From NCBI GenBank assembly GCA_965243245.1, contig OZ251536.1, positions 1,302,001-1,366,000 of the forward strand: a stretch of DNA of 64,000 bases, in the 5' to 3' direction. Made by a program: the position numbers and the translations under genes. Shown piece after piece: positions 26,100-34,857 of the stretch (its first letter is position 1; every line of letters begins with the position of its first letter). The notes under the pieces were generated by a model. That model searched no databases, had not been told where the DNA came from, and saw only the letters and a list, made by a program, of their open reading frames with translations. The DNA is from JAYQKL01 sp965243245 (GTDB lineage Bacteria > Pseudomonadota > Alphaproteobacteria > RS24).

Positions 26100-27345
26100 A
26101 TTTTAACCCAAAATCCATCGCCGCTGCCGATAAAAACCCGTCCAGCGCGTCGAACATTTCTGGCTCATCAAGCAAAAAAGCATCATGGCCTTTATCACTT
26201 TCAATCTCGACAAAGCTCACATTCGCACCAGCACTGTTAAGCGCGCGCACCAATATCTGGCTCTGCCGAGTTGGAAATAGCCAATCAGAGGTGAAGGACA
26301 TAATACAAAATTTAGTTTCGCATCCGGTAAAAGCGTTCGCCAAAATACCATCATTGTCACCCGCAATATCAAAATAATCCATCGCCCGCGTAATATAAAG
26401 ATAACTATTGGCATCAAAGCGTTCAACAAAGGTAAAACCTTGATGGCGCAGGTAACTCTCAATTTGGAAATCCGCCTCAAACCCAAAGCTGAGTTTTTCA
26501 CGCTCTTGTAGATTACGCCCAAACTTGCGCGTGAGTGCCGCTTCTGAAAGATAGGTGATATGCGCCGCCATGCGTGCCACCGCCAAACCCTTACGCGGTA
26601 ACTCTTTACTCACATTATACGCACCGCCTTGCCAATTTGTATCCGCCATGATGGCTTGGCGACCCACTTCGTGAAAAGCAATGTTTTGAGCCGAGTGTCT
26701 TGGCGCACCCGCAATCGGAATAGCCGTTCGCACACGGGACGGATAGGTCGTGCTCCATTGAAGAACCTGCATAGCACCCATAGAACCACCGATCACACTA
26801 AACAGAGTGTCAACATTCAGCGCATCTAGCAACATGGCTTGCGCGCGCACCATATCGCCAATGGTAATGAACGGAAAATCAAGCCCATAAGCCTGCCCCG
26901 TCACAGGGTTTTTGCTCGCCGGCCCGGTGCTCCCGCTACACCCACCAATGACATTGCTACAGATGATAAAATATTTTTCTGGATCAATTGACTTACCCCT
27001 ACCGATTAAGTTGGACCACCATCCAGATTTGCGCGTCACGGGGTTTGTTCCCGCCGCATATTGGTCGCCCGTCAATGTATGGCAAATGAGAATGGCATTG
27101 CTTTGGTCTTTATTTAACCGTCCCCATGTTTGATAAGCAATTGAAAAGGGCTGCAAAATAGCACCGCTGTCAAGCGTCAAAGCCTCATCAAATATATGAA
27201 ACTTCTCGCTGCCTTGCGGGCTATCAAATGCCGAACTAGGCTTTTTTGTGGTTGTATCATCCATAATCATCAGTAAATTGCGCGCTGAGGGGTAAAAGTC
27301 AATCTTTGGTTTGATTTTTTGCCCGTGAGCTTTAAGACTAAACAT
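26092..27345 (-). CDS. metX: Homoserine O-acyltransferase (MetX family)
   Basis: Alpha/beta-hydrolase acyltransferase, up to 417 residues. The nucleophile is in VIGGSMGAMQVLQWS, and the acid/base residues lie in SDWLFPTRQS and DKGHDAFLLD. It acylates homoserine; MetX proteins may use acetyl- or succinyl-CoA, and I cannot tell which here. The first ATG at 27345 has no ribosome site and lies only 25 bp from the divergent chorismate mutase; the Met pair near 27273 (MIMDDTTTKK) is an alternative start and would leave room for promoters. Confidence 0.93.
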   Translation of the reverse strand: MFSLKAHGQKIKPKIDFYPSARNLLMIMDDTTTKKPSSAFDSPQGSEKFHIFDEALTLDSGAILQPFSIAYQTWGRLNKDQSNAILICHTLTGDQYAAGTNPVTRKSGWWSNLIGRGKSIDPEKYFIICSNVIGGCSGSTGPASKNPVTGQAYGLDFPFITIGDMVRAQAMLLDALNVDTLFSVIGGSMGAMQVLQWSTTYPSRVRTAIPIAGAPRHSAQNIAFHEVGRQAIMADTNWQGGAYNVSKELPRKGLAVARMAAHITYLSEAALTRKFGRNLQEREKLSFGFEADFQIESYLRHQGFTFVERFDANSYLYITRAMDYFDIAGDNDGILANAFTGCETKFCIMSFTSDWLFPTRQSQILVRALNSAGANVSFVEIESDKGHDAFLLDEPEMFDALDGFLSAAAMDFGLKYG

Positions 27346-27370
27346 AATTTGTTTTATAAGAAAGCATTAG

Positions 27371-28147
27371 ATGAGCGATAAAAAGCTGAATAAAGTGCCC
27401 GATTTGCTGAAGTTAAGAGATAAAATTGATGCCGTGGATAAAACCTTCCTTGAACTTTTGGCACAGCGGTCTTGGCTCGTTCATCAGGTCGCCCAAGCCA
27501 AGCGCGCAAGTGGTCAACAAAGCCACATATTGCGCCCCGCACGCGAAGCACAGCAAATGCGAAAATTTGTCCAATGGCATCAAAAAAACGCATCCGCTAT
27601 GCCCCTTGCAGGGTTTCAGGCTGTGTGGCGAGAAATTATTTCATCTTCTGTCAGCCAACAAGACCCCTTAACGGTTTTTTATGCCAGTGACGTATTAGAA
27701 GCCGCTAAGGCTCAATTTGGTCAGGCGGCAAGTTATGTAAAAGTCAATACGGCACAAGATATGATGCAAAAACTCTCAGGCAAGGCACATGCTATTGGCG
27801 TGTTTGATGCAACTCAAATGGGCTGGTTACCTTTATTATATGCGCAGTTTGTAGAAGCTGGTGATGACACTGCTTTGTCGCTTTTTCTTGGACTCCCCTT
27901 ATTTGACGTTGCGCCTGCACTCTTTTGTATTGGACGTATTCCGCTTGAGCCAAGCGGCGATGATATGACCCTCATTATTGGCTTACAAGCTGCGCTTCCG
28001 CGTAAGGCGACACCTATCGCTTGTGAAGATAGCATTTGTCTTGCTATGGTGAAGGGTTTTATGACACAAAAAGAGCTTGAATTATCGGCTCAAAAAGGCG
28101 GCGTAAAGGTTTGTGGGAGTTTTTCTCTTATGTCTTGCGTTAAATGA
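27371..28147 (+). CDS. Chorismate mutase with C-terminal extra domain
   Basis: 258 residues. Residues 10-95 form an AroQ-type chorismate mutase helix bundle (LLKLRDKIDAVDKTFLELLAQR, with the active-site Arg, Lys and later Gln helix). Residues 100-258 look like the remnant of a prephenate-dehydratase-like domain (periplasmic-binding fold strands such as AIGVFDATQMGWLP), without recognisable catalytic TRF motif. This longer form occurs in Rhodospirillales-type genomes. It starts the Phe/Tyr run CM-hisC-tyrosine dehydrogenase. Confidence 0.85.
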   Translation: MSDKKLNKVPDLLKLRDKIDAVDKTFLELLAQRSWLVHQVAQAKRASGQQSHILRPAREAQQMRKFVQWHQKNASAMPLAGFQAVWREIISSSVSQQDPLTVFYASDVLEAAKAQFGQAASYVKVNTAQDMMQKLSGKAHAIGVFDATQMGWLPLLYAQFVEAGDDTALSLFLGLPLFDVAPALFCIGRIPLEPSGDDMTLIIGLQAALPRKATPIACEDSICLAMVKGFMTQKELELSAQKGGVKVCGSFSLMSCVK

Positions 28148-28156
28148 GGATTAGCT

Positions 28157-29251
28157 ATGTCTGGCTTGGAACCAAAAGCAAAAATCATGGATTTAGCGGC
28201 CTATGTGGGCGGGCGAGATAAAATCGAGGGCGTCGTTAATCCCTATAAGCTCTCGGCCAATGAAAGCCCTTTGGGACCAAGCCCGAAGGCGGTGGAGGCT
28301 TATATAGCCGCGAGCAAAAACTTGCAACTTTATCCCGATGGAACGTCTTTGAAACTGCGTGAAGTATTGGCAAAAAAGCATCGGCTAGATGTCAATCGAA
28401 TCGTTTGCGGGTTTGGCTCTGACGAATTACTGCAACTTTTACCACAAGCCTATGCAGGCGAAGGCGATGAGGTGATCCATACCGCACATGGCTTTTTGCT
28501 CTATGGTCTTGCGGCGGCGGCAGTCGGGGCAAAAGCGGTTAGCGTCCCAGAGCCCAATTTAACCGCCAATGTGGATTTAATTCTGAGTGCGGTGACGCCC
28601 AAAACGAAAATTGTGTTTTTAGCCAATCCAAACAATCCAACCGGCACGATGATTTCCAAAGCCGAGATCCAGCGACTACATGACGGATTGCGCGCCGATA
28701 TTTTATTTGTGTTGGACGGCGCTTATGCCGAATATGTTAATCCTGAACTTTATGAAGATGGCTTTAACATGGTCGATAATGCTAAAAATATGGTCACGAC
28801 ACGAACATTTTCAAAAATTCATGGACTTGCCGCTTTGCGACTTGGTTGGGCTTATGGGCCCCTTAAAGTTATCAACGTGCTTAATCGCCTACGCGGGCCA
28901 TTCAATGTCAATACGGCGGCTCTGCATGCGGGTATTGCGGCGGTCAAGGATGAGGCACATATTGCCAAAGCCGTTGCCCATAACAGGCAATGGCGCACAT
29001 GGCTTGATGAGCAAATCAACGCTTGTGGGTTTCAAACAATTGTGAGTGCCGCGAATTTTATTCTCGTCAATTTTGACCCCAATAGCTCTATAGGTGCCGA
29101 TGAGGCAGATAAGGCACTTTGTGCAGAAGGCATAATAACACGTTTGGTTGGGCGTTACGGTTTACCCAATAGTTTGCGCATTTCAATTGGCACACAAGAC
29201 GCTATGGAAAAAGTCGTTCAGGTGTTTAAGAAATTACAGGCAAGGCGTTAG
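28157..29251 (+). CDS. hisC: Histidinol-phosphate / aromatic aminotransferase
   Basis: 364-residue class I/II PLP aminotransferase. NPYKLSANESPLGPSPKA is the HisC opening; the PLP lysine sits in TRTFSKIHGLAALRLGW; FLANPNNPTGTM and LRISIGTQDAM complete the site. In this neighbourhood, between chorismate mutase and prephenate dehydrogenase, it probably also serves the final transamination of phenylalanine and tyrosine. Spacing of 9 nt to each neighbour indicates one operon. Confidence 0.94.
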   Translation: MSGLEPKAKIMDLAAYVGGRDKIEGVVNPYKLSANESPLGPSPKAVEAYIAASKNLQLYPDGTSLKLREVLAKKHRLDVNRIVCGFGSDELLQLLPQAYAGEGDEVIHTAHGFLLYGLAAAAVGAKAVSVPEPNLTANVDLILSAVTPKTKIVFLANPNNPTGTMISKAEIQRLHDGLRADILFVLDGAYAEYVNPELYEDGFNMVDNAKNMVTTRTFSKIHGLAALRLGWAYGPLKVINVLNRLRGPFNVNTAALHAGIAAVKDEAHIAKAVAHNRQWRTWLDEQINACGFQTIVSAANFILVNFDPNSSIGADEADKALCAEGIITRLVGRYGLPNSLRISIGTQDAMEKVVQVFKKLQARR

Positions 29252-29259
29252 GCATCATT

Positions 29260-30180
29260 ATGGATAAACCGAATATTGCATTAATTGGTCTTGGTCTTAT
29301 TGGCTCTTCGCTTGGGCATGCGTTCAAACGTGAGGGCTTGGCGGAGCAGATTTGCGGTTATGCACCCAGCCAAACAACACGCGCTAAGGCTTTAGAAATA
29401 GGTTTTGTCGATATTGTTACCCAAACGGGGGCGGGCGCGGTTCGAGATGCTGATATTATTTTTATCAATATCCCCATCGGGGCGATCGGAACACTCATGC
29501 AAGAAATTGCGCCGGCTTTAAAAACGGGCGCGATTATCACCGATGTCGGCTCGGTCAAGCAATCTGTTATTGAGCAGGTTATACCGCACCTGCCTGAGGG
29601 GGTAGAGTTTGTGCCCGGTCACCCGATTGCAGGTACTGAGAACTCTGGTCCAGAGTCAGGTTTTGCCTCTTTGTTTGAAAACCGATGGTGCATTTTAACG
29701 CCGACTAAAAACACCGCTATAGCGGCAACCAATAAGATTAAAAGCCTGTGGGAAGCCATTGGGAGTCATGTAGAAATTATGGACCCTGTTCATCATGACC
29801 TTGTGCTTGCCATTACCAGTCATGTGCCGCACTTGATTGCCTATAATATTGTCGCTACGGCGGCTGATTTGGAAATGGTAACTCAAAGCGAAGTCATCAA
29901 ATATAGTGCGGGCGGGTTTCGTGATTTCACCCGTATTGCTTCATCTGATCCGATCATGTGGCGTGATGTATTTCTTAATAATAGCGAGGCCGTCCTTGAG
30001 ATGCTGGCTCGATTTACCGAAGATCTGCAAGCTTTGCAACGTGCTGTGCGCTGGAAAGACGGTGAGGCTCTTGAGACTTTATTCACCCGTACGCGTAAGA
30101 TTCGCAAAGATATTATTGAGGCGGGTCAGGAAACCGAAAATGTGGATTTTGGACGCTATCAAGATGACAAAAAAACCTAA
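29260..30180 (+). CDS. tyrC: Prephenate/arogenate dehydrogenase
   Basis: 306 residues. Rossmann motif IALIGLGLIGSSLGHAF, then PGHPIAGTENSGPES and the helical dimer domain with AITSHVPHLIAYNIVATA. Oxidative decarboxylation of prephenate or arogenate in tyrosine synthesis. It closes the operon CM-hisC-tyrC. Its TAA overlaps the TAG of the convergent DUF2125 gene (shared CTAA). Confidence 0.93.
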   Translation: MDKPNIALIGLGLIGSSLGHAFKREGLAEQICGYAPSQTTRAKALEIGFVDIVTQTGAGAVRDADIIFINIPIGAIGTLMQEIAPALKTGAIITDVGSVKQSVIEQVIPHLPEGVEFVPGHPIAGTENSGPESGFASLFENRWCILTPTKNTAIAATNKIKSLWEAIGSHVEIMDPVHHDLVLAITSHVPHLIAYNIVATAADLEMVTQSEVIKYSAGGFRDFTRIASSDPIMWRDVFLNNSEAVLEMLARFTEDLQALQRAVRWKDGEALETLFTRTRKIRKDIIEAGQETENVDFGRYQDDKKT

Positions 30181-31130
30181 AACTGCGGCGCGCTTCCGAG
30201 CATAACGGGCCCGAGGAACATTTGCCCTTGCCTGAATTGTAAGGGCAAGGATAAGGTATTTTGCGCATCGCCGCTCGCCGCACTCGCAAGATTTGTAAAT
30301 AGCATCACCGTGCTGGCATCGCGCTCACTGATAAGGCGGTTTTGTTGGAGGATTCCCAAAAAAGCACTAAGGTGAACAATTTGCAGGTCAATTTTTCCTT
30401 GCAAATATCGCTGACTATCTAGCTCAAGCCGCCCTTTGGCACGCAATGTAACGATTTCACTTTTATCGTCCGCAAAACGAAGCCATAATTTTGAAAACTC
30501 TATGCCTTCAGCCAAGCCAGTTTGGGCGGCAATAAACGCAACTTCCCCATTTACCAATTGCAGTGTTTTTGTCATATCGAGCGCGGCGAATTTGAGAATA
30601 TTCTCGCTGAAATTTGGCTTTTCAGGCAGAGCACGTGTATAAAATTCGATCTTATTTGCTTGCAAATTAAATGGCGTGCCCAAAAATGGCTCGATCATAA
30701 TCACAGGGCTTTTTATAACCACAGATAATCTGTTGCCTCTATCGGCACTGCGCACAAAAGAACCTTGCAAGGTTCCAGAGGTCATGGTGAGCTGGTGGCC
30801 GTTTTTGTCTTGAAAATATTGCTCGCCTTCGGCGCCAAAAATATGGTGGCTAGGTTTGTAAACCAGTTGGGTGATATAGGTTTTTGCAGAATGTACAACG
30901 CCTTGAGAAAGAGCATATTGTGTGTTTTTAAGGTCAATGCGCCATTGTGAAGGAAAGCCTGAAATCGCTATTTTTTCGGTGGTAAATTCGCGTTGGGCGA
31001 GAATATTTTTTTTGAGTTGCACGCTGGTAAAAAACCAGATGCCACTATAAATAATCATCGCTATAGCCAGCAAAATATAAGGCAGAAATAGTCTATATCG
31101 AGGAGGTGTTTTGGGCGCGGCTGGTGACAT
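30177..31130 (-). CDS. DUF2125 family protein
   Basis: About 317 residues: one N-terminal membrane helix (YRLFLPYILLAIAMIIYSGIWFF) followed by a large periplasmic part with the family opening TTEKIAISGFPSQWRIDL. Function unknown; the family is confined mostly to alphaproteobacteria and often follows the tyrosine dehydrogenase gene, as here. A GTG at 31139 is in frame but I prefer ATG 31130. It lies 13 nt after the YdcF-like gene. Confidence 0.88.
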   Translation of the reverse strand: MSPAAPKTPPRYRLFLPYILLAIAMIIYSGIWFFTSVQLKKNILAQREFTTEKIAISGFPSQWRIDLKNTQYALSQGVVHSAKTYITQLVYKPSHHIFGAEGEQYFQDKNGHQLTMTSGTLQGSFVRSADRGNRLSVVIKSPVIMIEPFLGTPFNLQANKIEFYTRALPEKPNFSENILKFAALDMTKTLQLVNGEVAFIAAQTGLAEGIEFSKLWLRFADDKSEIVTLRAKGRLELDSQRYLQGKIDLQIVHLSAFLGILQQNRLISERDASTVMLFTNLASAASGDAQNTLSLPLQFRQGQMFLGPVMLGSAPQF

Positions 31131-31143
31131 TGAAACCACTTAT

Positions 31144-31776
31144 TTATTGAGGCTTTTGAACATGTGCGCCAGCCAGATCAAATAAAGCCAAAAGATAACG
31201 TGTATATTCACCAAGCAACAGCGTAAATGTGCCCGGATATTTCCACCAAGCATCAAATCTAATGCCGAGCGGATTTACCGGATATGCAATCAGCCTGATA
31301 TGAGGCATAGCGCGGCGCATTTCAATCAGCGTGCGCGGAATGTGCTGGGTGCTGGTCACCAAAATAAGTGAACGGTATCCGTGAACACGCGCCCATAGTG
31401 CCGCCTCTTTAGCATTGCCGACCGTATTGGTCGCCCGATAATCAAGATCAACACAGCACTCAATTTTTGCGGACTCAATAACAGGTATTTCAAAAATATT
31501 ATCCATGGTGACGTTTTTATGCACGCCCGTGATAAGAACACGCCGACCTCTTTTATCAGCCATTAGGTTTAAACCCTGCTCAATGCGCCGATGTGACGAG
31601 CCAGTCAAAACAACAATCCCATCTGCTTGGGGCGTTCTTAATTGCTTTTTCGCATCAGTGCGCCGTCCTTCTGCAAACAGAACAAAACTCAAAAAGTAAA
31701 TCAATAACACGCACCCGCTAAGCCAAAATAAACCACGTATCCAGCCACGCGGTTTTTTTGCAGACGTCAGACTCAT
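31144..31776 (-). CDS. YdcF/DUF218 family protein
   Basis: 210 residues with an N-terminal membrane anchor (FWLSGCVLLIYFLSFVLF) and a DUF218 domain: ADGIVVLTGSSHRRIEQGLNL, the conserved TNTVGNAKEAALWARVHGY and LILVTSTQHIPRTLIEM. The family includes ElyC/SanA, which act in envelope and peptidoglycan precursor metabolism. The ATG follows directly after the ftsX stop (TAAATG), so it is in the ftsEX operon, which fits an envelope role. Confidence 0.9.
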   Translation of the reverse strand: MSLTSAKKPRGWIRGLFWLSGCVLLIYFLSFVLFAEGRRTDAKKQLRTPQADGIVVLTGSSHRRIEQGLNLMADKRGRRVLITGVHKNVTMDNIFEIPVIESAKIECCVDLDYRATNTVGNAKEAALWARVHGYRSLILVTSTQHIPRTLIEMRRAMPHIRLIAYPVNPLGIRFDAWWKYPGTFTLLLGEYTRYLLALFDLAGAHVQKPQ

Positions 31777-32667
31777 TTAGCTACGCACTTTCAAAATACG
31801 CAAAACATAACGATGCGTAATAGACCAAGAAAAAATAGTCATTCCAATAGCAACACTTACCACGCCGACATAAAGCGGCGGCGGAATATTAATCGGCAAT
31901 AGGTTTTGAGAAAAATAAAACAAACTAACGCAAAGCATTAAACCGATGAAGCAGGCAAGAAAAGAAAGCTTAACTAAATGAGATGTAAACTGGCGCGAAA
32001 TATAGTTATCAGTGGCACCAATAAGGCTGAGAACTTCAAGAATTTGCCGATTGGCTGCCAATGCCGAACGCGTGGCAAAAACCAGCACTGTGCCCGTGGA
32101 AAGCAGAACAAGCAATAAAATAAAACCCGCTAAGAGGCGTAAAATAAGGGCCGTTTTACCAAGTGCTTCTTGCCAATAGCCATGCGTATCCAAATTTGCA
32201 CCGGGGGCGACAGCTTTTAGCTCAAGGCGCAAGGCGTGTTCATTAAGCTTTTTTAGGGGATCAAGTTGGACGTCTATCAAGATCGGGAGCGGCAAGTCAG
32301 TCGTCACATTGCCCGTGCCAAGCCAAGGTTCGAGCATTTCGATAACATAGGCGGACGGGATAACTTTGGCATGCGCAATCGCGCTCGTTTGGGTAAGAAT
32401 TTTCAGCACAGGCGGGAGTTGTTCTTGTGCCGTTTGTGGATGGCTTTCAATAATTTGAACGGTCACGGCACTGCCAGCTTGGATGAGCCAATGGTCGGTC
32501 GCGTGATTAACTAATAATGCCGTGCCAAAGGCAAGGCAGGCAAGAAAACACATGCTGGCTGTTACAATACCTAAAGCTGCGCCGCCAATGGTTCCGGGCG
32601 GTAATATCGGGCCTTCTTGTCCTTTGGGGACTTCTTGTCTTTTGGGATAAGCCACTTTAGACTTCAT
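31777..32667 (-). CDS. ftsX: Cell-division ABC permease FtsX
   Basis: 296 residues with four membrane helices and a large periplasmic loop after the first (IESHPQTAQEQLPP to the middle), and the C-terminal FtsX domain with LEVLSLIGATDNYISRQF. With FtsE it controls septal peptidoglycan hydrolases. A longer frame opens at 32784, but ATG 32667 overlaps the ftsE end by 11 nt and has GGGAG in place. The cytoplasmic start carries an imperfect 18-bp duplication (PKRQEV / PKGQEG). Confidence 0.88.
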   Translation of the reverse strand: MKSKVAYPKRQEVPKGQEGPILPPGTIGGAALGIVTASMCFLACLAFGTALLVNHATDHWLIQAGSAVTVQIIESHPQTAQEQLPPVLKILTQTSAIAHAKVIPSAYVIEMLEPWLGTGNVTTDLPLPILIDVQLDPLKKLNEHALRLELKAVAPGANLDTHGYWQEALGKTALILRLLAGFILLLVLLSTGTVLVFATRSALAANRQILEVLSLIGATDNYISRQFTSHLVKLSFLACFIGLMLCVSLFYFSQNLLPINIPPPLYVGVVSVAIGMTIFSWSITHRYVLRILKVRS

Positions 32668-33337
32668 ACGTGTCTCCCTTGCCTGTAAGAGCCACCAGCT
32701 TGCCATCTGATAAATGCAGACGCTGATAATCAAACTGGCGCCATAAATGCTGATTATGGGTGGCAATAATAACGCTTGTGCCAAGTCTGTTCAACTCAAT
32801 AAACAGACGCATAAGGCGTGTTCCCATTTCTAAGTCAACATTACCCGTGGGTTCATCCGCAATAATGACTTCTGGTCGTGCCACAACAGCACGGGCAATT
32901 GCGGCGCGTTGCTGTTCGCCGCCCGATAGAGTGGATGGCACCGCAGTTACTTTATCGCCCAGCCCAACCCAATTGAGAAGCTCATGAATATTATCACGAT
33001 ATTTTGCAGGCTTTTTGCCCATGACTCGTAAGGGCAGTGCCACATTTTCGTAAATGCTAAGATGTTCCAGCAGGCGAAACTCTTGGAACACAATGCCAAC
33101 TTTGCGCCGAATAAGAGGCAGTTCTTTTTTGAGCATGGATGTTGTGTCTTGATTAAACAAATATACGCGCCCGCGACTGGGCCGATTGGCAAGGAAAATC
33201 AGGCGCAAAAGAGATGTTTTTCCCGCCCCTGAAGAACCCGTCAAAAAAGTGAAACTACCTTGAGGGAGTTCAAAATTAATATCAGAAAAAATTTCGGGAC
33301 TATTATCATAGCGCATGCCGACATTTTCAAAGCGCAC
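32657..33337 (-). CDS. ftsE: Cell-division ABC ATPase FtsE
   Basis: 226 residues. Walker A GSSGAGKTSLL, Q-loop FQEFRLL, signature LSGGEQQR, Walker B VIIADEPTGNVD and H-loop ATHNQHLW are all present. The frame is open to 33418, but the family starts at VRFENVGMRY; a GTG at 33337 with AAGGA five bases before fits family length and is my choice. It drives FtsX at the division site. Confidence 0.92.
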   Translation of the reverse strand: MRFENVGMRYDNSPEIFSDINFELPQGSFTFLTGSSGAGKTSLLRLIFLANRPSRGRVYLFNQDTTSMLKKELPLIRRKVGIVFQEFRLLEHLSIYENVALPLRVMGKKPAKYRDNIHELLNWVGLGDKVTAVPSTLSGGEQQRAAIARAVVARPEVIIADEPTGNVDLEMGTRLMRLFIELNRLGTSVIIATHNQHLWRQFDYQRLHLSDGKLVALTGKGDTYEV

Positions 33338-33423
33338 CAAAATCCTTCTCCATAGTTTATCAAAAACGTGTGAATCTGATGCTATCTTTGACGTGTTTGC
33401 CAAAAAAGGAAAGAACAAACCGA

Positions 33424-34686
33424 TTATTTCAGATGCGCCGGAATGCTTTCCATTGCGAGCATGTCTTCATAGCTTGGGCGCCGGCGCACAATATGATGCG
33501 TGTCACCAAAAATGAGGACTTCAGGTGCCAGACGGCGCGTATTGTAACTCGACCCAAGCGTTGCCCCATAAGCTCCCACTGTAAAAATAACCAGTAAATC
33601 ACCAGCTTCAGGCGCGGCCATTTCGCGCTCTGTACCGATAAAGTCACCTGTCTCGCAAACCGGCCCGACAATATCCCATTGCAAGGTTTCCCCGCCGCGT
33701 TGCCGAACAGCTTGAATCTCGTGGCGTGCGCCATAAAGTGTCGGGCGTATGAGCTCTGTCATGGCAGCATCAACAATCACAAAATTCTTCGCCCGCCCTT
33801 TTTTGGTGCCGATAACCGAGGTGACAAGAATACCAGAATTAGCCGCTATTAAGCGTCCCGGCTCAATAAATAAACGACAACCAAGCCCGCCAACCGTTTT
33901 ATGAATAATAGCCGCATAAGCCTCTGGCGATGGCGGCGCAGATTGCGTGTTTTCATACGGCACACCAAGTCCGCCCCCAAGATCAAGCCGCGTGATGGCA
34001 TGGCCAGCACGTGTCAGACGCGCATATAATTCAGCAACTCTCATAAAGGCCCGCTCAAACGGCTCAAGAGAAGTGATCTGACTGCCAATATGAATGTCAA
34101 TGCCACACGTATTTAGATTTGGCAAATGACGCGCTTTTTCAAATGCCGCTTCGGCATCCTCCCAAGCAATGCCGAATTTGTTTTCTGCTCTACCCGTTGA
34201 AATTTTCTCATGTGTGCCAGCATCAATATTCGGATTAACCCGCAAGGCAACATTCGCTATCATCTTTTTTTGCTGGGCGCATTGTGACAATAGTTCAAGC
34301 TCAAAGAGGCTTTCAACATTGAATTGGGCAATATCTACCGTTAAAGCAGCATTTATCTCAGCCGCCGTTTTGCCGACACCAGAAAAAACAATTTTATGAG
34401 CTGGAATACCTGCCATGAGGGCGCGGTGTAGTTCTCCTTGAGAAACAATATCCGCGCCAGCACCTAATTTTGCCAGCGTTGCAATAACGCCGATATTTGA
34501 ATTAGCCTTGACCGAATAGCAAATCGTCATATCCATATCCGCAAAAGCGCGCGCCAGCACATTATAATGACGGGTGAGCGTGGCTGAGGAATAACAGTAA
34601 AAAGGCGTGCCAATTTCCTTTGCAAGGCTAGAGATATCTACATCTTCAGCAAAAAGGCGACCGTCTTGTATCGTAAAGTGGTGCAT
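33424..34686 (-). CDS. lysA: Diaminopimelate decarboxylase
   Basis: 420-residue alanine-racemase-fold PLP enzyme. The PLP lysine is in CYSVKANSNIGV; HIGSQI, LGGGLGVPY, EPGRLIAANSG and CETGDFIG are the other site motifs. Last step of lysine synthesis. It is last in the run argH - small lipoprotein - lysA, common in proteobacteria. Confidence 0.96.
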   Translation of the reverse strand: MHHFTIQDGRLFAEDVDISSLAKEIGTPFYCYSSATLTRHYNVLARAFADMDMTICYSVKANSNIGVIATLAKLGAGADIVSQGELHRALMAGIPAHKIVFSGVGKTAAEINAALTVDIAQFNVESLFELELLSQCAQQKKMIANVALRVNPNIDAGTHEKISTGRAENKFGIAWEDAEAAFEKARHLPNLNTCGIDIHIGSQITSLEPFERAFMRVAELYARLTRAGHAITRLDLGGGLGVPYENTQSAPPSPEAYAAIIHKTVGGLGCRLFIEPGRLIAANSGILVTSVIGTKKGRAKNFVIVDAAMTELIRPTLYGARHEIQAVRQRGGETLQWDIVGPVCETGDFIGTEREMAAPEAGDLLVIFTVGAYGATLGSSYNTRRLAPEVLIFGDTHHIVRRRPSYEDMLAMESIPAHLK

Positions 34687-34698
34687 GATTGGGTTGCC

Positions 34699-34836
34699 TT
34701 ATGAGCCTTGGGTTTGTGACATGGCATAAAGGCATGAAAATGCAAGCGGTTCACTTGGAAAATAAAGATTGCCCCGCCGCCCGCATGCCGAAACCGTCAA
34801 TCCGACCAGCACCATCATTAAAAATATGTTTCGCAT
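34699..34836 (-). CDS. Small lipoprotein, LptM/YifL-like
   Basis: 45 residues, below usual gene-finding cut-offs. It starts MRNIFLMMVLVGLTVSACGRRG: a lipoprotein signal with lipobox VSAC and the cysteine at residue 18. The mature start C-G-x-x-G-x-L-Y-F-P matches the LptM (YifL) motif. LptM assists the LPS translocon LptD/E in E. coli. The gene lies between argH and lysA, the place where this lipoprotein is found in many proteobacteria. AAAGGA lies six bases before the second ATG; the ATG at 34839 is the alternative. Confidence 0.82.
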   Translation of the reverse strand: MRNIFLMMVLVGLTVSACGRRGNLYFPSEPLAFSCLYAMSQTQGS

Positions 34837-34857
34837 CATTAATCCTTTCCAAACCGC

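Noticed and set aside
27273..27371. SAM-II riboswitch before metX, as often found in alphaproteobacteria
   Set aside because: The gap is too short and the conserved SAM-II sequence is not visible.
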